In this document: positions 23,501 to 34,652 of the stretch, piece after piece
Layout: each line of letters starts with the position of its first letter
Position numbering within the stretch: the first letter of the stretch is position 1
DNA from: Hemerocallis citrina
Taxonomy: Eukaryota; Streptophyta; Magnoliopsida; Asparagales; Asphodelaceae
Direction: 5' to 3'
NCBI GenBank assembly: GCA_017893485.1
Contig: JACEHZ010000596.1
Location: 558,001 to 622,000, forward strand
DNA: 64,000 nt
Notes under the pieces: generated by a model
The model's database searches: none
What the model was told of the DNA's origin: nothing
Seen by the model: the letters and a program-made list of their open reading frames with translations, nothing else
Position numbers and translations under genes: made by a program

Positions 23501-25329
23501 CTCTGATGGTCTAAGTGCAACTCAGAACCTTTTTGAACCGATTCTCACTGTTGTTTAAACATTTCAATGTTCAACTAGCTTTCGTTTCATTTTGCTTTCG
23601 TAAAAAAAATACTGTATAACTCTAGATTAATACTACTTCACATAACTTGCATATCAGTAAGAGCAAAATAATTTTTGTAATAATTAAAACGTATTTTCAT
23701 ACACTAATTCAAATTATACATTATAACACCGCATTTCTTCTCTTTTCGACATTTCTTCGCATTGTAGCATTCTAATCTTTTTATCAATAAATTTCACATT
23801 AATTCTCTGACTTTAATCATTTATCTAACATACAACTCATATTTTAATTTATGCATGCCCATATCAACACAAAGGGTCTATTTAACACATGAAAAGGGTA
23901 TAATCAAGCTACTAACTTTGTGTGTAATTCTTGATGGTAAAAGAATGTATTTTCTATCAATCAATCCATGATTCTAAATAATTCACATACAACTCAAATA
24001 ATAGAACCACATACCAATTTGTATGTCCACATTTCAATCATTCAAGAAGTCATTTTTCCTAATTAAAGTGTGCTCTTCTTAGTCATTTTCATGCTTTAAT
24101 TTTTTCTAATTAAACTAGCATGCAATCCTACTTTAGAAATAGGGAAAATTTTACCCACCTAGTATGGAGAGAACAAACACAATTTGCAACAAAAGCCCTT
24201 TGCAACACGAGTGCACCTCCTTGAACACGCACACTAGCAAGACCCGAGCACTCCTAGCCAACCCGAACACTTCCAAAGCCGGCCTCTCCTCCTTGATAGA
24301 ATGCAAGCACAATCCCACACCCTCTCAATCTTTTAACTCACAAAATACTACTAAATAATACTATTAGACTATAGGTTTGGAAGAGAATATTAAGCACAAA
24401 ATAACTAGCCATGGGAGGGGGTATTTATACTAAAAGTTAAAGGAAATGGAGGGCTAGGATCAATTGGTTGGTTGTAAGATGGAGGGCCAAGATGAAAGTA
24501 GGAGTTGCAATAACTACCCACATCCAAATAACCACCACACCATGATCACCATTACAAATTTGATTTCCCTCCAAAAAAGATCACAACCGGCCCATGCATT
24601 TGTGCACTTTGCACGTGTACGTGCAATGCACGTGCATGCCATTAGGCCCAAAATTGTGCATTAAATTTTTGTATAAAAATAATATAGCCTTTAAATTGTA
24701 TTCTACATGACAAGTTGTATATATAAAAATAGATTAATCCATGGGCTTTAGTTTTGGGCCAAAAATAATTATTTTAAAATAAAATGAATGAATTACATTT
24801 TGGGCTTTAAGAAAAAGGGTTTTTTTATCTAATTAAAATAAGGCTTTTGTACAAAATAATTAAAAGCACAAATTGAAATATCTTTACTCATCTTGATAAA
24901 AATATTAACCAAAAATATTGCACGTGCACACTACGTGCAAAATAAATAATTTTTCATAAATTGAAAAATCAGGGTATTACATACATAAATAGTCGGAAAT
25001 CAAAATACGAAGTGAAACACGTTACGAACATTACCAGTAACGGTACCAAATATATGTGCGTAACACACGATGGTAAAATTGTCATTTTCAATTTTGCGGG
25101 GTATTACATGCCATAAGGGGGTCGACCTCCGAACTCGCCTGAATGGATGGCGAGCCCTTGGGGGAGCCTAATAACTTGACCACCCAGGGGTCTCAAGAGT
25201 CCGGACCCCCCCGCATACCGAGGACTAGATGATCCCCTCCCTCGAAGAGGCGAAGAGAGTCCCCTCAATGCCATCGGCGAAGTCATACTCCAGTAAACCG
25301 AGCCACACATAGGGACCGGCAAGGTGGAG

Positions 25330-26626
25330 AGGCACCAGTCACAAGGGCGGAGTTCCAAGATTTTCAAGAGGCCGTTCTAGGGGCCCTCAACGTCGCTCCC
25401 AACCACGAGCAACGGGCACCTAGTCCTCAACCTGCCCCAAACCATCACCACCGCACTCCTAGTCCCCTTTCACATGGGAAAGAGTCTAAGGGCTCGGCAG
25501 GATATGACCGAAGGAAAGACTCGGTCTACCGCCGTCTTCACGAGATGGAGAGGCTCCTTGGCCGACTTGACAGAGAAAAGGAACAACGGGCGAGGAATTT
25601 CCGCCCGAACAGGCCCTGGTTCTCCCGAGCCATCATGGAAGCCCCCGTCCCGCAAAACTTCAAGCCTCCTAACTTTGAGTCATACAACGGGGAGCCGGAC
25701 CCCGCCGACCACATCGAGAGTTTTAAAACTCTCTTGATGATCCACCAGGCTTCGGATGCGCTCCTTTGCAAGGCCTTCCCTGCCTGCGAGAGAATGGTAC
25801 TCTCGACTCGCCCCGGCCTCCATCTTCTTATTCGATCAATTCGAAGGGCTCTTCCTTACTCATTTCGTGAGTAGTCGCCGAGTCGAGAAAACAAGTGTAT
25901 CTTTGGTGACCCTCAACCAAAGAAAGGGTGAACGCCTAAGAGATTACGTTCGGCGCTTCACAGCCGAAGCCCGGTCTATTGCCTCCCTAAACCAATTCGT
26001 AGCCTCTGCGGCATTCGGGCATAACGTCACTAACGCCGACCTCAAGATGTCCCTTGCCAAGAAGCCTCCTCGAAACTTCTCAGAACTCCTGCTTAGGAGT
26101 GAGAAGTACATTCGAGTGGAAGAGGCTCTCAACCCCCTAGTCTTGAGGAACCATCTTCTGGGAACAAACTGAAGAATACGAGCAAAGAAGGGTCCCAGAA
26201 ATTCTAGAGGGACGACAATGGCCAACGCCGCCCACCTCCTCGTTTTGAGAAGTTCACCCCCTCAATGCTAGTATATCAGCAGTTCTTATGGAGGTGGATA
26301 AGGAAGGGCTACTCCGCGCTCCCCCTAGAATGAATACCCATGGCAAGAAAAGAAATGGGGATAAATGGTGCCGCTTTCACAGGGACCACGACACGGATGA
26401 TTGTCGGGCTCTTAAAAAGGAGATCAAAGAACTCATACAGCGGGGACACCTGGCCAAGTTCGTCCGAATAGGCGGGGCCGATCCTTCATCCCGAGGAATC
26501 TACAAGCGAACAGAGAGGTCCGCCGAGTTCCAAGATTCCGAACCTGAAGTCGTCCACCACCTTATCCATGGAGGTCCAATGGGGGGAGAACCAAACTCCT
26601 CCCAAGAGGCCCTCACCCTAGCGTAG
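25330..26626 (+). pseudogene. Ty3/gypsy gag remnant of the outer element
   Basis: Fragments in different frames together read as a plant Ty3/gypsy capsid protein. The first has an Arg-rich coiled stretch followed by PNFESYNGEPDPADHIESF (25668-25725). After a frame change near 25780-25800 the capsid core continues (WYSRLAPASIFLFDQFEGLF, GERLRDYVRRFTAEA, LAKKPPRNFSELLLRSEKY). After a further break near 26170 a nucleocapsid-like motif follows (WCRFHRDHDTDDCRALKKEI, then GHLAKFV; 26367-26468). No protease or polymerase comes after it, and an AATAAA-like signal lies near 26727. It is the only coding remnant seen in family B here. At least two frameshifts make it non-functional. Confidence 0.85.
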
Positions 26627-26639
26627 AAGTAGGTTTTTA

Positions 26640-27059
26640 GTTTTCAATAAGGCCGATGCTTGAAACACGACCAAGAAGCATGTAATAATGGCTTGCCCAA
26701 TTGAAGCGGCCACTTAGTTCATCTCAATAAAATCCAGCTTTTTTCTATTGAAAATTATTGCACTTGCCTCACTTCTATCTCTCCGAGTCACGTCTACGAC
26801 TCGTCAAACGGTAAGTTCGGAGCCCAGCTTGTCCTACAGGCTGCTCTCATAACTTACTAAGCTCAAAAGACGAGTTTGGAGTCTAACACTTGGTTTGCCT
26901 TAGCTGCTTGCAAACAAGCAAGGGCGGGGCAACTCACCATTCGGAATTGCTCCTACAACTCGTTAACTCTCTTAACAACAAGTTCGGAGTCCAACACTTG
27001 GTTCGATGTTGCCTTAGCTGCTTGCAAACAAGCAAGTGCGGGGCAGCTCACCATTCGGA
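26640..27059 (+). other. Spacer after gag, with a 115-bp imperfect duplication
   Basis: Two copies of a stretch with GAGTC.AACACTTGGTT and CTTAGCTGCTTGCAAACAAGCAAG (26876-26985 and 26985-27080). No coding signal is visible. Confidence 0.55.
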
Positions 27060-27620
27060 ATTGCTCCCACAACTGTTGAACCTCTTCTCAACAAGTTTAG
27101 AGCTAAAACTCTCCCCTAGAGTTGCTCCTCAAACTTGTATCCCAAACGGCTCTCTCCTAGAGCCATGCTCTCCGCTCCGCTATCCTCCAGGGCGAATCTC
27201 TTCTCAACAAGTTCAGAGCTAAAACTCTCCCCTAGAGTTGCTCCTCAAACTTGCCTCCCAAACGGCTCTCTCCTATAGCCAAGCTTTCCGCTCCACTCTC
27301 CTCCAGCACGAACCTCTTCTCAACAAGTTCAGAGCTAAAACTCTCCCATAGAGTTGTCATAGAGTTGCTCCTCAAACTTGTCTCCCAAACAGCTCTCTCC
27401 TAGAGCCAAGCTCTCCGCTCCGCTCTCCTCCAGGGCGGACCTCTTCCCAATAAGTTCAGAGCTAAAACTCTCCCCTAGAGTTGCTCCTCAAACTTGTCTC
27501 CCAAATGGCTCTCTCCTAGAGCCTAGTGATGCTCTTCACTTCGCTCGCCTTCCGAGCGGCCTTCTTCTCATTGGGTTCAGAGCTCAACTCTCCCCTAGAG
27601 TTGCTCATCAAAATCGCCTC
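27060..27620 (+). repeat. ~116-bp minisatellite of the outer element, about five copies
   Basis: The unit has CCTAGAGTTGCTCCTCAAAC, CTCTCTCCTAGAGCC and CTTCTCAACAAGTTC. It is clearly related to the array at 12620-13740 in the inner element but is a separate amplification. Confidence 0.8.
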
Positions 27621-27689
27621 CAAGAATGGATCTTCCCAAGAGTCATACAAAGCTCAACTCAACCGTTCACCAGACAGTGCCTATCATTC

Positions 27690-27930
27690 GCCACGTTAGC
27701 GAGCACGCGCCGAACAGACGTGTTTCCGAACAAAAAATGGGCAAAATACTGTCGACCTGTCAACGACCTAAGAGCTACGTGTCGCTCGCCTATCGTTCGC
27801 AAGCACTCGCCGAACAGACGTGTTTCCGAACGAAAAATAGGGAAAACACTGTTGACCAGTCAACGGCTTAAGAGCCACGTGTCGCTCGCCTATCGTTCGC
27901 CACGATCGCCAACAAGCCGAACAAAGCTGT
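27690..27930 (+). repeat. ~100-bp tandem repeat, two and a half copies
   Basis: CGAACAGACGTGTTTCCGAAC occurs at 27711 and 27811, with a decayed third start near 27918. The unit also contains ACGTGTCGCTCGCCTATCG. Confidence 0.7.
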
Positions 27931-28139
27931 CTCCGAACAAAAAATGAGAGAAAAACTCTACCTCAAAATCCGTGCTCAAATCTGGATCAATGGCTCAGAT
28001 TTGCCCACAACAAAAAACACAAGGGGTTAACAGAGCGGGTTCAAACCCATTAGCAACCCGTTACCCCTACTTCTTCTCCCTCAGGTTTTCCCGCCAAAAA
28101 TGAAAAAACAAAAACCCAGCATCGGCTTCTTCCCCAAAC

Positions 28140-29160
28140 TACTCCTTCAACCTACGACGAACCCAACTCCTCTAAGGGCAAGCTCGAGCATCGCCATGTT
28201 CGCCAACTCCTCCTCATCGACCGTTTGCCGAGCTCCACCTATAGTGAGCGTCGAGCTCCTCTCCTACTATCCACCAAGCTCACAAGCTTCGAGCTCCCTC
28301 CTTTGTCGAGCCCATCACCGCCATTAACGAGTTCCGAGCTCGAGCTCGCGACCAAGCTCCTCCATGGCCTCGTCGACCTCCACAAAGCTGTTCGCCGAAC
28401 GTCTCCTCCTTCGCCGAGCTCACGCCCGTTCGCCGAGCTCGCCCAAACTCTTCGTCAAGCTCCCCCTCCAGAGCCGAGCTCGAGCCCCTCCACGTTCGCC
28501 AACCGCCTCCGTGCTCAGTCTCCTCCACTTCGAACTCCCCTAACGTCGAGCTCGATCATTCGCCAAGCTCGATCGTTCGCCGAGCATCTCCTTCGCCCTA
28601 TCTCCGAACCCACGGCTTCAAAGCTCCACACCTCCAAAACAGAGCTCCATCTCCATGAATCCAAAGACAGAGCCAAGCTCGACCATACCGCCATTGTCGA
28701 CGCTCTACTTCGAGCCCTCGAGCTCAACTCCTCATCTTCTTCGTCGAGCCATCCCACTGTCGAACGCGTCGAACATCTCAACACCGAGCTCCGAACTCGT
28801 CTTTCGTTCGCCGAGCTCGCCCAAGCTTCGCCACATTCGCCAATAGATCCACAGGAGCTCCTTCAACCTCTGAAGCGTCGAGCTCCCCCTTGAGCGAAGC
28901 TCCATACCCACTTCTCAAGCTTCGTCTAACCCAACATCTCAACTGCCGAGCTCCCCCCTCCATTGACAAGCTCGCCAACCTCCACAGAGCTCTCCGCCGA
29001 ACGTCTCCTTCATTCGCTGAGCTCGCCGCACCCCGAGATCCAGTGCCACCTTCGCCATGCTCGACAAACTCAAACTGCTCGCCAACTCCTCATTCGACGA
29101 GCTCCACCTCCACGATGCGAGCTCCTCGACCAAACTCCTCCCCTCACCAAGCTCCACCTC
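28140..29160 (+). repeat. GAGCTC-rich domain of the outer element
   Basis: It has the same design as 18228-19140: GAGCTC or AAGCTC every few tens of bases, often after TTCGCC or GTC, within C-rich DNA. The open frames on both strands are artefacts of composition. Confidence 0.75.
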
Positions 29161-29272
29161 TGCCGCTTTCGTCGGCTTCGTCTCCCACGAAGACGACGTC
29201 AAGGAGTGAGGTCGGACGAAGAAAGGGTCGAAGAGGGCGGGAAAGGAGAAAGGAGAAAGACGAAAGCAAAGG

Positions 29273-32200
29273 TAGGGTTGGCATTCGGGTCATCTGGGCC
29301 GGGTCGGGTCGGACCCGCCCGGGTTGAAGGTTGACGTGGGCGGGTTCGGGTCGAGTCGGAGGCTTAACCGGGCCGGGCCGGGTTGAAGAGATCAAATCGT
29401 GACCCGCCCAACCCGTGAACCCTTTCGGGTCCAACCCGGGTCGGGTCGGGTCGGGTCGCGGGTTGGCCCGGTTAGAGAGTGAACTTATTTTTTTTTATTT
29501 TTTTTATTTTTACTTAAAATAAAAATAAAAATAAATAATAAACATTAAAAATCATAATAATAAAAATAAGATTGAAAGAGTGAAATTGCCAAAAAAAAGA
29601 TATATTATTCATATGATTTCAAGTTATACAAGCTTCACAATTTGTAATAAGAAATAAATATTTCACAAATTTGTTTTATACACTAACAAATTTCTTATAT
29701 ACAATTTCAATTTACTTCAATTTTCCTAATTTGAATTTTGAAATAACAAGCAAAGATTTAATATAATTTTTTATCTATTTACAATTGTCTTCAATTTGAT
29801 GGCCTTCAATTTGTTGTTGTTGACTTGTTGTTGTTGGTCTTGAATTCTTCATTTTGGTTGCTATTGATGTTGTTGTTGTTGTTCTTCCGGCGAGTTGCTC
29901 CCACTTGTGAACGTAGATAATGCTTTCCCTTGTGTCCTATCTTCAGCCTTCAGCCAGTCTTCTGTGCAAATGAGCATCTCTAGCGAGTCGGGCTTCAAGC
30001 GATTCCTGTAATCAGTTAGAACCCTGCCACTTGAAGAAAATGCATTTTCAGAAACAACTGTAGAGACATGAGAAGTTAGTAGATCTTTAGCCATATATTT
30101 AAGAATAGTATAAGTGTGTTCATGGTCTTTCCACCATTGTAAAATATCTAGTGAAGAAGTAGAAGACTCAGAATCTTGTTGGTTATACCAATTTAATTCA
30201 TTTGGTTAATTAGTCCTAGGTTTTTTGGATTGAATTTGTGCAAGTAAATTAAATGTTCTATCATCAAATTTACTCTTACCTTTACCTTTAGAAGAAGCAG
30301 AAAAAGAACTAACTACATAAGTTGTACCACTAGAAGCAAAAGATCTATCATAATAATCATACAAGTTATTTAATGTAGATTCAAATTTAACTAAAAAAGA
30401 AGCGCAATTAATTTTTTTCTCTACATCCTCCCCAAGTAATGCAAAAAAATTTCAATCAAACTCTTCGTACCTTCTAATTTGATACGGGGATCCATAACGA
30501 TAGCAACACAAAACAACATAGGAGGAGGATTAAAATACTTCAAAAAATTTTTGTATCCAGGTTTTTCAATATCACCAGCAAAAACATCATTTAACATTTC
30601 GTTAAAAGTTTGCATCATAGTAACTATTGAAATAAAAAAGCTACTAGAAGTAGATTCATATGATTTTGAAAATTTTAAAGTTGCGGTTTTAAAAGGTTCT
30701 AAAAATTTAAACAAAGATTCAGCAAAATACCAATCGGGGGGAGTCATTTCAAAATTTGACATATTTTTTGCGATACAAAAATCATTTATACATGCTTTAT
30801 ATTCAGTAACAACATGTAGTAAATCAAAAGTAGAGTTCCATCGGTGTTTAACATTTATTGGAAATTTTCTAAAAGGTACATTTGAAATCCTACACCAATT
30901 TTCCATTAATCTTGAAATACGGTGCCACTTAATACAATAAAATGTACAAAATTTATAATTTTAAGTATATATGGATCGGCTATTCTTTATGCTTCTTGAA
31001 CACATAAATTTAAAATATGACATGCACCTCTAACATGAAAAATATTGTCAGATGGAGGGTTTAATGCGGATTTTAAAATACTAATTGATGCATTATCAAA
31101 ACTAATACACATAATTTTATCGCGAATATGAAAAACATCACAAATTTTTAAAATACGGTTTGCTATTTCAACGCCACTATGGAGATAGGGCAACGTGGCA
31201 AGTGATATGATTCTTTTTTGAAGAATCCAATCATTGTCGATCAAATGACAAGTTATTCCCATCATTAGAATATTGTTGCAACCCGTCCAACAATCCGAAG
31301 TTAAACTAACTATACAAGTTAGACTTCATAAAATTGCAATCAAAACGTCCTTCATTTCATTGTATACTTTAAAACAATCTGATTTGCAAGTATTTCTCGG
31401 AAATCTTCTAAAATGAGGGTTTAAAACCGTTTGATTAAAATTTTTCAAGTCCCTACTCCCGGGATAGGAAAATGGTAACTCTTCATTTATTACTAATCGA
31501 GCAATTTCCCGACGAACAATATCGGGATCATAAGGGTGACTATCAACTAGATCGGTCCTACGGTGAATTTTTTGTTGGCCGAGTAGGTCAACAAGAAGAT
31601 CTTTATGAACACTTAGGATGTGTCGCTTAATTGTACCCGTGCCATCACCCCTCTTGAATTTGTATTGCTTAGAACATGTTTTACAAACTTTCAAACCTAT
31701 ACCCGGAGTTTCTTCATCCGGGATAAAATCGTAAAATTTATGCCAATCACTACTTTCCCCTATACTTTTCCTACCACTAGGAGGCTGTGTTGTTTCGGTT
31801 GGTTGTTCTTCTTCTTCTTCTTCTAATTGTATGTCTCCTACAAACTCATCGTGTGTACCCCATTATTGGGTAGGAGGATCATGGTACTCTTCGGCGGGCT
31901 CACTATGTGGAACAATTGGTGGCCTACGAGAAGGGCCAGTAGAATCTTGCCCACTTTGGCTACGACCGCTACCGCGTGATCTAGACATGTTTATATGTAG
32001 TAGTGTATGTAAAAAAAAACTACACAATGTAGGGGCGATAAGTTACAAAAAAAAATCTAGAAAACATGAGGGTTGTGAGAGAGAAGATTAAAAAACCAAC
32101 CAACAAACAAGATACCAAAAATTATAACTACAAAAATAATAAAAATTAAAGGAAAGGGATATGAAATTTTGATACCGTTCACCGTGGATACACGTATATA

Positions 32201-32845
32201 AAAAAGCCTATGAAAATAAGAATAGAAGTAGAAGTAGACATCTGGAATTGAAGACTCGAGGAGAGCTTGGAGGAGAGTAGAAGACTTGATCACTTGGAGT
32301 TGGAGGAGAGTTGAAGACTTGAAGACGTTGTTGAATTTTGACTTCGATACGATCGGATTTTGATCATGTATATGACTTGCTAGTTTGTTTGTTCAATTGT
32401 TCACAAATTGAAATAAATAGAGTAATAATAGTAGAGAGAGTAAGAGAGTAAGGTGTGAATTTTTTATTTGAGTTTTGTGAGTATTTATAGGGTAAAAATA
32501 AACAAATAAACAAATAAAAAACACCAAAAACACCAAAAAATGGCTAAAAAAGCCGTTCAACGGCTCTGTTGTATAGTAATCAGCCGTTGGGCCCGCAGGT
32601 CAACGGTCGACCCGGAGCGGGTTGAACGTTTGACCCGTACGGGTCAAACGGTTCGCAACCCGCAGGTTGGCGAGCGGGTTACCGGGCCGGGTTGAGCAGG
32701 TTGGATTTGTTATTTTAGCGACCCGGGTCGACCCGTTAACGTTAACGGGTTTTCGACCCGAAACCGGACCATGGTTTCGCGGCCCAAGTTAAACGGGCAG
32801 GTCGCGGGCGGTTCACGGGTCGACCCGACCCGTTTGCCATCCCGC
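29273..32845 (-). mobile_element. hAT transposon, 3.6 kb, inactivated
   Basis: Imperfect terminal inverted repeats: left TAGGGTTGGCATTCGGGTC, right (reverse complement) GCGGGATGGCAAACGGGTC. They are flanked by AGCAAAGG and CGCAGAGG, an 8-bp duplication with 6 of 8 bases kept. Just inside both ends are dense GGGTCGGGTC/CGACCCG repeats (29290-29465 and 32580-32835), as in plant Ac-like elements. The minus strand encodes a broken transposase. It lies in the purine-rich part of the outer LTR element, which continues on both sides. Confidence 0.8.
29830..31990 (-). pseudogene. hAT (Ac-type) transposase, broken
   Basis: The minus-strand reading starts near 31988 (MSRSRGSGRS) and has an in-frame stop near 31862. 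A BED-type zinc finger follows (CKTCSKQYKF then HILSVH, 31680-31600). Next come a helical region to 31326, a stop, and the catalytic-domain part (LTSDCWTG near 31290, ISFDNASISILKSALNPP, ACHILNLCVQEA). A further frame (30906-30421) carries VKHRWNSTFDLL and YFNPP. The C-terminal dimerisation domain is at 30094-29861 (VSTVVSENAFSSSGRVLTDYRNRL...LICTEDWL). Several stops separate these parts. In hAT elements this protein cuts and inserts the transposon; this copy cannot do so. Confidence 0.88.
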
Positions 32846-33474
32846 CGCAGAGGCAGGAAAGAGGAAAAAAAAACCACGTGGCTGTCAACGTTGACCGGCT
32901 ACGTGGCGCTCCTTGGTTGGTTGTCGAACGGAATGCTCGGACGGTGTTGAACAGAGCAGCTCCCGAACGAAAAATGGAGAAAAATGCCCTGCTTCGCGAT
33001 GCGCGCTCCCTGATATTAATCAACGCGCAGGATTGCGCCACGTCATCAGGTATTAATTAATTAATTAATTTGTTTAATTAATCGAATTAATGATTTAAAA
33101 AATCCGCAAAAAATATTTTAAAAATGGGGAAAAAATAATTAAAAATTCTAATTTTTTTTATTAATTCATAAAATAATTTTAGATTCTTAAAATAATAATA
33201 ATTAAATTAGAATAAATAATTAATTTTTTCCGATAATTAGTAATTCGGAAATTGAATAAAAAAATCGAAAAAAACCAGAAAATTTGGAAAATGACAAAAA
33301 AGCCAGAAAAATCTGAGAATAATTTTGGGTATTTTACAAGCTCAGAATAACACCGTTACACCTCGAGCAAGATCCAACTCCCCCGAGAACTCCGTTAAAA
33401 TCTCGTATGCCATTAAAACAGTAAAACTACTCCTCAAAGGCTTTTAAACTCAATATTCGGGCGTGGGGGGCTCG

Positions 33475-34033
33475 TGATATGGCTAAAAATAGGATTAAAT
33501 CGGGACCGTTCAAATCGGGTACGAATCTTAAAGCTCTCATGGGTAAAACATTAATTTCACCTACAAACAGGTCTTAAATGGAAACTGGGTCTTTCTTCAA
33601 AACCCAATAACCCATAAACGGATCTGTCATACTGGGTACGGGTCCCAACCCGTTACAAACCAATTCAGAAGTATAAAGAAGAATTCAGATTCATAATTGT
33701 CACTAAGAGGTGATTTTAACCACTTCTATCCATCCACACCGTGATGTAAAGATTTGTTATCCCTAAGGCGACTATAAATACCCCCCCCCCACCATAACAA
33801 GGTAATCAATTTTTTTCTATATAAAGCTCTTTCTTAATCTTTCTAATTACTGACAAGAGCGTCAGAGGGTGCGTCACCAAGATCCGTCATGGTGTATCAC
33901 ACTTTTTGCAGGTTCGCGGTAGCGGCTAGAAACAAGTCAACACTTTGGTGAAGGTCAACAGGTTTGCTTTATTCATTTTCTCCAAAATCCACAAATTCAT
34001 CTGTTTGCTCCCACACCAAGATCAGCAGCAACA
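33475..34033 (+). repeat. Right LTR of the outer family B element
   Basis: 559 bp from TGATATGGCT to AGCAACA, with TATA box 33772-33780. It is preceded by a purine tract (GGCGTGGGGGGC) and followed by ACTTA. Confidence 0.85.
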
Positions 34034-34652
34034 ACTTATGGCCACCCTGACTAATTTTTTTTTGTTGCAATAAGCATAAATCTTTTGACCAAATAAAAAA
34101 CATTTCTTCGATCATCTCTAGCAGGGGCAGACCCACATTAGGCTCAATTTGTGACTTGACTTTGTGGCCAGATGATTTAAACTCTGCTATAAGAGAACCA
34201 TGATTCAATTCCCTTAAGTAACAACTTGTTTAAAAAAAATTTAACTTGGTTTTGGATTGTGAATAAACTTTCATTAATGTATTTAATAAAATTATATTGT
34301 ATATTTATAAAATTTTGAACATATAATTAATTTTGAGAAAGTACATTTTCATACTGAATAATATTTTTGATATATAATTGAATTTAATATCAATTTTTAT
34401 GTTCTTAATAATATTTTATATTTATCATTTCAAATTAAATGAGTATCAAATTATACAAGTATGAGTTTTTTGCCTTTTTTCTTATTAGGCATGCAACTCA
34501 ACATATATATATTATGTAGATATTTAATCAACCATATAATAAATAATAGTAGATCTCATCACTAAATATTTCCTAGTTAAATAATTGATAGTTTCATATA
34601 ATTAACAAATTGCTAAAAGAAAAAATTCTCGTTCAACATATAATATATACAC

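Larger units (their letters stand above)
21716..24981 (+). mobile_element. Family A solo LTR 2 (3266 bp, TSD TACAT)
   Basis: It has the same ends as solo LTR 1 (TGTAACGCCCCGAATCCC and CAGGGTATTACA) and is flanked by TACAT at 21711-21715 and 24982-24986. The first 600 bp and the last 300 bp align well with solo LTR 1 and the middle is diverged. It carries two antisense tRNA-like modules (23287-23500), a TATTTATA box (24422) and CACGTG clusters (24611-24640, 24920-24939). It sits inside the older family A LTR. Confidence 0.88.
10702..25106 (+). mobile_element. Old, 5'-truncated family A long LTR, split by three insertions
   Basis: The segments 10702-11990, 20477-21715 and 24987-25106 together read like the family A solo LTRs. 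They share the region after the TTTACTACATCTTCACTTATG block, a pair of antisense tRNA-like modules (11527-11756), a TATTTATA box (21038), CACGTG clusters and the end GGGGTATTACA at 25106. The gaps are the family B element 11991-20471 and the solo LTR 21716-24981. The start was lost, and the left junction falls inside the LTR of the outer element. Confidence 0.6.
10239..34033 (+). mobile_element. Outer family B LTR retrotransposon (Ty3/gypsy-like, non-autonomous, heavily nested)
   Basis: The element begins TGATATGGCT at 10239 and ends CAACA at 34033. Both sides are flanked by ACTTA (10234-10238 and 34034-34038), a 5-bp target-site duplication. The left LTR is cut at about 10701 by family A sequence and the right LTR is complete (33475-34033). 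Inside, from 25107 on, come gag remnants, a 116-bp minisatellite, 100-bp repeats and a GAGCTC-rich domain. A hAT element follows at 29273-32845, and then AT-rich DNA up to the right LTR. No protease, reverse transcriptase or integrase sequence is visible, so it needed help from an autonomous relative. The GAGCGTCGGAGGGTGCGTC block in the LTR resembles the leader of Tat/Athila-group Ty3/gypsy elements; the lineage is a guess. LTR divergence is clearly higher than in the nested copy, which fits the insertion order. Confidence 0.8.

Noticed and set aside
28225..29334. Frames of 145-222 codons on both strands
   Set aside because: The same composition artefact as at 18027; no known domain and no homology between the two elements at protein level.
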